Assembly: GCA_003452275.1 (NCBI GenBank)
Contig: DMIT01000016.1
Span: 1-10,369 of the forward strand
DNA: 10,369 bases
Source: Rhodospirillaceae bacterium
Lineage (GTDB): Bacteria; Pseudomonadota; Alphaproteobacteria; Micavibrionales; Micavibrionaceae
Direction of reading: 5' to 3'
The position numbers and the translations under genes were made by a program. Position 1 is the stretch's first letter; each line of letters opens with the position of its first letter. Under the pieces are notes generated by a model. It did no database searches. It saw only the letters and a list, made by a program, of their open reading frames with translations, and had not been told where the DNA came from. This document shows, one piece after another, positions 7,649 through 10,369 of the stretch.

Positions 7649-8932
7649 TTATCCGCCGACCCGTTCCCAAATATCGCGGCCCGTCACAATGAGCGACAAC
7701 AATAAAATAAACATAATACTGACACCATACACATATCCTTTTACCTTCAGGCTGGGTGGACGGCCCCGTATGGCCTCAATCGCATGGAATAGCAAATGCC
7801 CGCCATCAAACATCGGCAGCGGTAAAAGATTGACGAAACCGATATTGACCGACAGGATGGCGATAAATTTGAATATGAAATAAGCCCCGATAAATTTCGC
7901 TTGCTCTGTCACCTCGCCCGTCATCGACGAAATGGCAACCACGCCACCCAGATCACCCGTATCTTTTTTGCCGACAATGATCTGATAAAAAACACCCAAA
8001 GTTTTCTTGCACGCATCATATGCCAGTTCGAAGGCGTCTGTCACCGCTTCCTGAAATGGAATTGGCAAAAATTGCACATTCACGTCGTCCCATAAAATCA
8101 ACGAGTTATATTTTGTACTCTGTGGATTGAACCATGCCTTATTCAATTCGGGATCGATATAGGTTACAAAATCTTCGCGATCTCTGCCCTTGCCGAAATT
8201 AATGACGATATTCTGACCAAGATATTTTTTCAGTTCATCCCGCGCCAGCGATAGCTTCCCTTCGGTATCAACATCCACCACCCGATTGACGGCATTCAGT
8301 TTTAAATTATTTCCTGCAAAGACCACCCCCAACATAGGTTGCTGATTATCCTCGCCGAAATCACCCGTTTTATGCATGCTGCGCACCGGTATCGACAGTG
8401 TCATTTTTTGCCCGTCACGAAGGATATCCGTCGTTACAACTTCGCCTTTGGCCTGCGCCACAATATCTTTGATGTCTTCCGTGTAATAAGGGATGTCCTG
8501 TCCATCCAACGCAAGAATTGTATCCCTCGGCAACATGCCTGCGGCATATGCCCCGCCACCAGTGTTCAAAGCAACCACATAGGACGGTGTTTTAGGAGCC
8601 CCATAAGTCATCGCGACCGCCATCATAACCAGAATAGCAAACAGAAAATTGGCAAACGGGCCGGCAAGGGCAATGACAGCCCGCTGAGACACAGGGGACG
8701 CATCCTGATTGTCAATCGAGACATATCCCCCCAACGGAAAGACAGATAATTTCCACCTTGTTCCATACTGATCGGTATACCCCATGATTTCGCGGCCAAA
8801 CCCGACCGAAAAAACAGGAATCCGCGCTTTATAATATCGCGCCACCAGAAAATGCCCCATCTCGTGGACAAAAATCACCACCGACAGCACCACAAGCGGC
8901 ATTATAATATAATGTATCGTCCATTCCATCAT
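7649..8932 (-). CDS. Second RseP-family site-2 intramembrane zinc metalloprotease (paralog 2)
   Basis: This is a complete second M50B protease of 427 residues, the paralog of the neighbouring rseP. Its first membrane segment (about 7-31) carries HEMGH (His23, Glu24, His27), then VFSVGFGREIMGYTDQYGTRW and FPLGGYV, nearly identical in layout to the neighbour. Its second segment (about 84-110) holds AGPFANFLFA. A PDZ-like domain at about 116-182 includes PRDTILALDGQDI. A second half-domain (about 212-260) shares the pattern VDVDTEG...LGQNIVI with the neighbour. The third segment leads to NLLPLPMFDGGHL with Asp376, and the last lies at about 399-418. The active site is intact, so activity is predicted; the substrate is unknown. 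The loop before the second membrane segment is about 30 residues shorter than in rseP. Two adjacent ATG codons follow AGGG; the first is used here. It is first in the leftward block and divergent from the carbonic anhydrase gene. Confidence 0.93.
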   Translation of the reverse strand: MMEWTIHYIIMPLVVLSVVIFVHEMGHFLVARYYKARIPVFSVGFGREIMGYTDQYGTRWKLSVFPLGGYVSIDNQDASPVSQRAVIALAGPFANFLFAILVMMAVAMTYGAPKTPSYVVALNTGGGAYAAGMLPRDTILALDGQDIPYYTEDIKDIVAQAKGEVVTTDILRDGQKMTLSIPVRSMHKTGDFGEDNQQPMLGVVFAGNNLKLNAVNRVVDVDTEGKLSLARDELKKYLGQNIVINFGKGRDREDFVTYIDPELNKAWFNPQSTKYNSLILWDDVNVQFLPIPFQEAVTDAFELAYDACKKTLGVFYQIIVGKKDTGDLGGVVAISSMTGEVTEQAKFIGAYFIFKFIAILSVNIGFVNLLPLPMFDGGHLLFHAIEAIRGRPPSLKVKGYVYGVSIMFILLLSLIVTGRDIWERVGG

Positions 8933-8950
8933 GCCATCCCTGATCGCGCG

Positions 8951-8978
8951 TTTAGAGTATGTTTTCTCTTTTTATATT
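8951..8978 (+). promoter_or_regulatory. Divergent promoter region: candidate promoter for the carbonic anhydrase gene
   Basis: TTTAGA (8951-8956), a 16-base spacer and TATATT (8973-8978) resemble a sigma-70 promoter, with the -10 matching TATAAT at five of six positions, about 33 bases before the ATG at 9011. On the opposite strand the same A/T block offers a TATAAA -10 for the second protease gene, but with no recognisable -35. The two promoters probably overlap within this 78-base gap. Confidence 0.4.
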
Positions 8979-9010
8979 GTGCCTCAAAAATCTTTCAGGT
9001 ACAAAGAAAA

Positions 9011-9724
9011 ATGCCTTTTAGCAAACTTATTCAGGGATTTAGTCGTTTCCATTCCAAATATTTTTTGGAAAAAAATAAACTTTACCGGACACTCGCCGAA
9101 AAAGGCCAGTCTCCGGAAGTGCTGATGATTGCATGTTCCGATTCCCGCAACGACCCTGCCCTTGTCACCCAATCCGAACCGGGCGATATTTTTGTTGTGC
9201 GCAATGTCGCGGCGATTGTTCCCCCCTATCATCCCGATGATAAATATCATGGAACCAGCGCCGCCATCGAATTTGCGGTCAAAGGTCTGCATGTTAAAGA
9301 TATCGTGGTCATGGGGCATGCCCAGTGCGGGGGAATCAAGGCTTTATTGGATGATGCGGTCGCCACGCAATTTGAATTTTTAGGCAACTGGATCGAAATT
9401 GGCCGCCCTGCCAAAGACGCTGTCACCACCGCCCTGTCCGATGCTCCGACCGAAATCAAACAACGCGCACTGGAACAGGCCGTTATCCTCATTTCACTCA
9501 ATAACCTCATGACTTTCCCGTGGGTTAAGGAAGGCGTGGCGGCAGGAAGCATTACCTTACATGGATGGTATTTCGATCTGGAAAAAGGAAAAATGTTGTC
9601 GCTGGATTTCGTGTCGGGGCAATTCACCGACATGACGCAGACCTCGCTCATGGAATCTTTTATCCGCAAAAGCCACCACCATTGCACCTGCTCGATTGAA
9701 ACCGTCGTCAAAAACCATCAATGA
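9011..9724 (+). CDS. Beta-class carbonic anhydrase
   Basis: The enzyme interconverts CO2 and bicarbonate using zinc, in the cytoplasm, usually supplying bicarbonate for carboxylases (for example acetyl-CoA carboxylase) or adjusting pH. The 237-residue product carries the beta-class zinc ligands Cys42 in ACSDSRNDP, His103 and Cys106 in MGHAQCGGIKAL, with the Asp44-Arg46 pair. Other family blocks are GDIFVVRNVAAIVPP (58-72) and GTSAAIEFAV (81-90), and near the end ITLHGWYFDLEKGKML (181-196). The frame is open upstream to 8852, but that stretch overlaps the opposite protease gene and encodes nothing family-like. The ATG at 9011 starts MPFSKLIQGFSRF, the usual N-terminus, although its ribosome site (AGG, 11 bases upstream) is weak. 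The C-terminus has an unusual HHHCTC cluster (222-227). It is convergent with tag. Confidence 0.96.
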   Translation: MPFSKLIQGFSRFHSKYFLEKNKLYRTLAEKGQSPEVLMIACSDSRNDPALVTQSEPGDIFVVRNVAAIVPPYHPDDKYHGTSAAIEFAVKGLHVKDIVVMGHAQCGGIKALLDDAVATQFEFLGNWIEIGRPAKDAVTTALSDAPTEIKQRALEQAVILISLNNLMTFPWVKEGVAAGSITLHGWYFDLEKGKMLSLDFVSGQFTDMTQTSLMESFIRKSHHHCTCSIETVVKNHQ

Positions 9725-9731
9725 TGGTTTT
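9711..9731. terminator. Bidirectional terminator shared by the carbonic anhydrase gene and tag
   Basis: AAAACCATCA (9711-9720) and TGATGGTTTT (9722-9731) form a perfect 10-base inverted repeat around one base, folding as an 8-base-pair stem with a five-base loop. Each strand ends in TTTT, so it can terminate both convergent genes. It spans the carbonic anhydrase stop codon and reaches the first two bases of the tag stop triplet. The stem has only three G-C pairs, so it may be weak. Confidence 0.6.
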
Positions 9732-10314
9732 ATGATTTAACAGGGGCCAGAAAACAATCCTGAGTATGGTCATTTACCAACCCGACTGCCTGCATATAGG
9801 CATAGATAATTGTCGATCCGACAAAACTCATTCCACGCTTTTTCAAATCTTTGGAAATCGAATCCGATAAAGGCGTTTGCGCCGGAACATGTTTGATTGT
9901 CTCTGGCAGATTGATCTGCGGTTTTCCGTCCACATACGCCCAGATATAGGCATCAAATGAACCGAACTCTTTCTGGATATCCAGAAACGCCACCGCATTT
10001 TTACGAACTGAAAAAACTTTCAACCGATTGCGAATAATATCGCCCGTCGCCAGAATATGTTCCAGCTCCTCATCCGTCAATTTCGCGCAGCGTGTCACAT
10101 CGAAATTTTTGAACGCCTTACGATATCCGTCACGACGTTTGAGGATCGTATACCAACTCAACCCCGCCTGCGCCCCCTCTAAAATCAACATTTCAAACAA
10201 CCGCCGATCATCATGCACAGCAATACCCCATTCCGTATCATGATAAGCAGTATAATCCGCCCTATTTTCAGGCAACCATGCGCAGCGTGTTTGATTTTCT
10301 GGGAAATGTGGCAT
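9730..10314 (-). CDS. tag: DNA-3-methyladenine glycosylase I (Tag)
   Basis: Tag removes 3-methyladenine from alkylated DNA and starts base excision repair. The 194-residue protein is close to the 187 of E. coli Tag and aligns with it by eye throughout. Zinc ligands are Cys11, His25 (AYHDTEWG), His183 and Cys187 (GLVNDHTQDC). The active-site Glu46 and Trp54 lie in LEGAQAGLSWYTILKRR, matching E. coli Glu38 and Trp46. The segments GDIIRNRLKV (91-100) and LKKRGMSFVGSTIIYAYMQ (157-175) are the family helix-hairpin-helix region. AGGA lies five bases before the ATG at 10314. The neighbours are functionally unrelated: it is convergent with the carbonic anhydrase, five bases between stops. No SOS- or Ada-type site was recognised upstream, but only 55 bases are visible there. 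Confidence 0.96.
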   Translation of the reverse strand: MPHFPENQTRCAWLPENRADYTAYHDTEWGIAVHDDRRLFEMLILEGAQAGLSWYTILKRRDGYRKAFKNFDVTRCAKLTDEELEHILATGDIIRNRLKVFSVRKNAVAFLDIQKEFGSFDAYIWAYVDGKPQINLPETIKHVPAQTPLSDSISKDLKKRGMSFVGSTIIYAYMQAVGLVNDHTQDCFLAPVKS

Positions 10315-10349
10315 TGTTATTCCTTTTAATAAAAATTAATCCCAAACCG

Positions 10350-10369
10350 TCATTCCGGCGAAAGCCGGA
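10350..10369. repeat. GAAA-loop palindrome of the dispersed GTCATTCC type, cut by window edge
   Basis: The arms TCCGGC (10354-10359) and GCCGGA (10364-10369) are perfect complements around a GAAA tetraloop. They are preceded by GTCAT (10350-10354, sharing the first arm's T). This resembles short repeats scattered between genes in many proteobacteria (GTCATTCC...GCGAAAGC...GGAATCC); that resemblance is from memory. Only one copy is visible and its right side is cut off. Confidence 0.55.

Noticed and set aside
7649..8932. Possibility that the second protease is a decayed pseudogene
   Set aside because: The frame is intact and HEMGH, Asp376, the AGP motif and all four membrane segments are preserved, so purifying selection is more likely.
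8852..9010. Upstream in-frame extension of the carbonic anhydrase, adding 53 residues
   Set aside because: It overlaps the second protease gene on the opposite strand and its promoter region, is His/Phe-rich with no family similarity, and the ATG at 9011 gives a normal beta-carbonic anhydrase N-terminus.

Overview
The window is a chromosomal segment from a Gram-negative bacterium, most likely an alphaproteobacterium. The evidence is a core outer-membrane and lipid A cluster in the order rseP-bamA-skp-lpxD-fabZ-lpxA-lpxI, with lpxI (the UDP-2,3-diacylglucosamine hydrolase usual in alphaproteobacteria) where gamma- and betaproteobacteria normally use lpxH. Base composition is moderate, with AT-rich intergenic gaps. 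I cannot name a genus. There are ten protein genes, one of them cut by the window edge. I saw no RNA gene, CRISPR array, insertion sequence or phage gene, and no gene-free stretch over 300 bases.

Layout, following transcription of the main minus-strand block from right to left. Positions 7649-8932 and 6047-7471 encode two complete, adjacent, paralogous RseP-type site-2 zinc metalloproteases. A strong rho-independent terminator (5985-6042) begins five bases after the second one, so the next block probably has its own promoter in 5851-5984. That block is bamA (3583-5850), skp/ompH (2982-3515), lpxD (1936-2970), fabZ (1460-1933), lpxA (603-1397) and lpxI (from 624 off the left edge). lpxB would be expected next, outside the window.

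To the right, a beta-carbonic anhydrase (9011-9724, plus strand) is divergent from the first protease gene across a 78-base promoter region. It is convergent with tag (3-methyladenine DNA glycosylase I, 9730-10314, minus strand). The carbonic anhydrase and tag stop codons are five bases apart and share a perfect palindrome that probably terminates both genes. The right edge ends in a GAAA-looped palindrome resembling the dispersed GTCATTCC-type repeats of proteobacteria.

How the genes work together: LpxA, LpxD and LpxI carry out the first, third and fourth steps of lipid A synthesis. FabZ competes for the same (R)-3-hydroxyacyl-ACP pool and sends it to phospholipid synthesis. Skp chaperones unfolded outer-membrane proteins to BamA, which inserts them. 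RseP-type proteases normally act in envelope-stress signalling or clear cleaved signal peptides. The block is therefore an outer-membrane biogenesis unit. Its least ordinary aspects are the doubled protease gene, the terminator separating the proteases from bamA, and the absence of the cdsA/dxr genes that often precede rseP.
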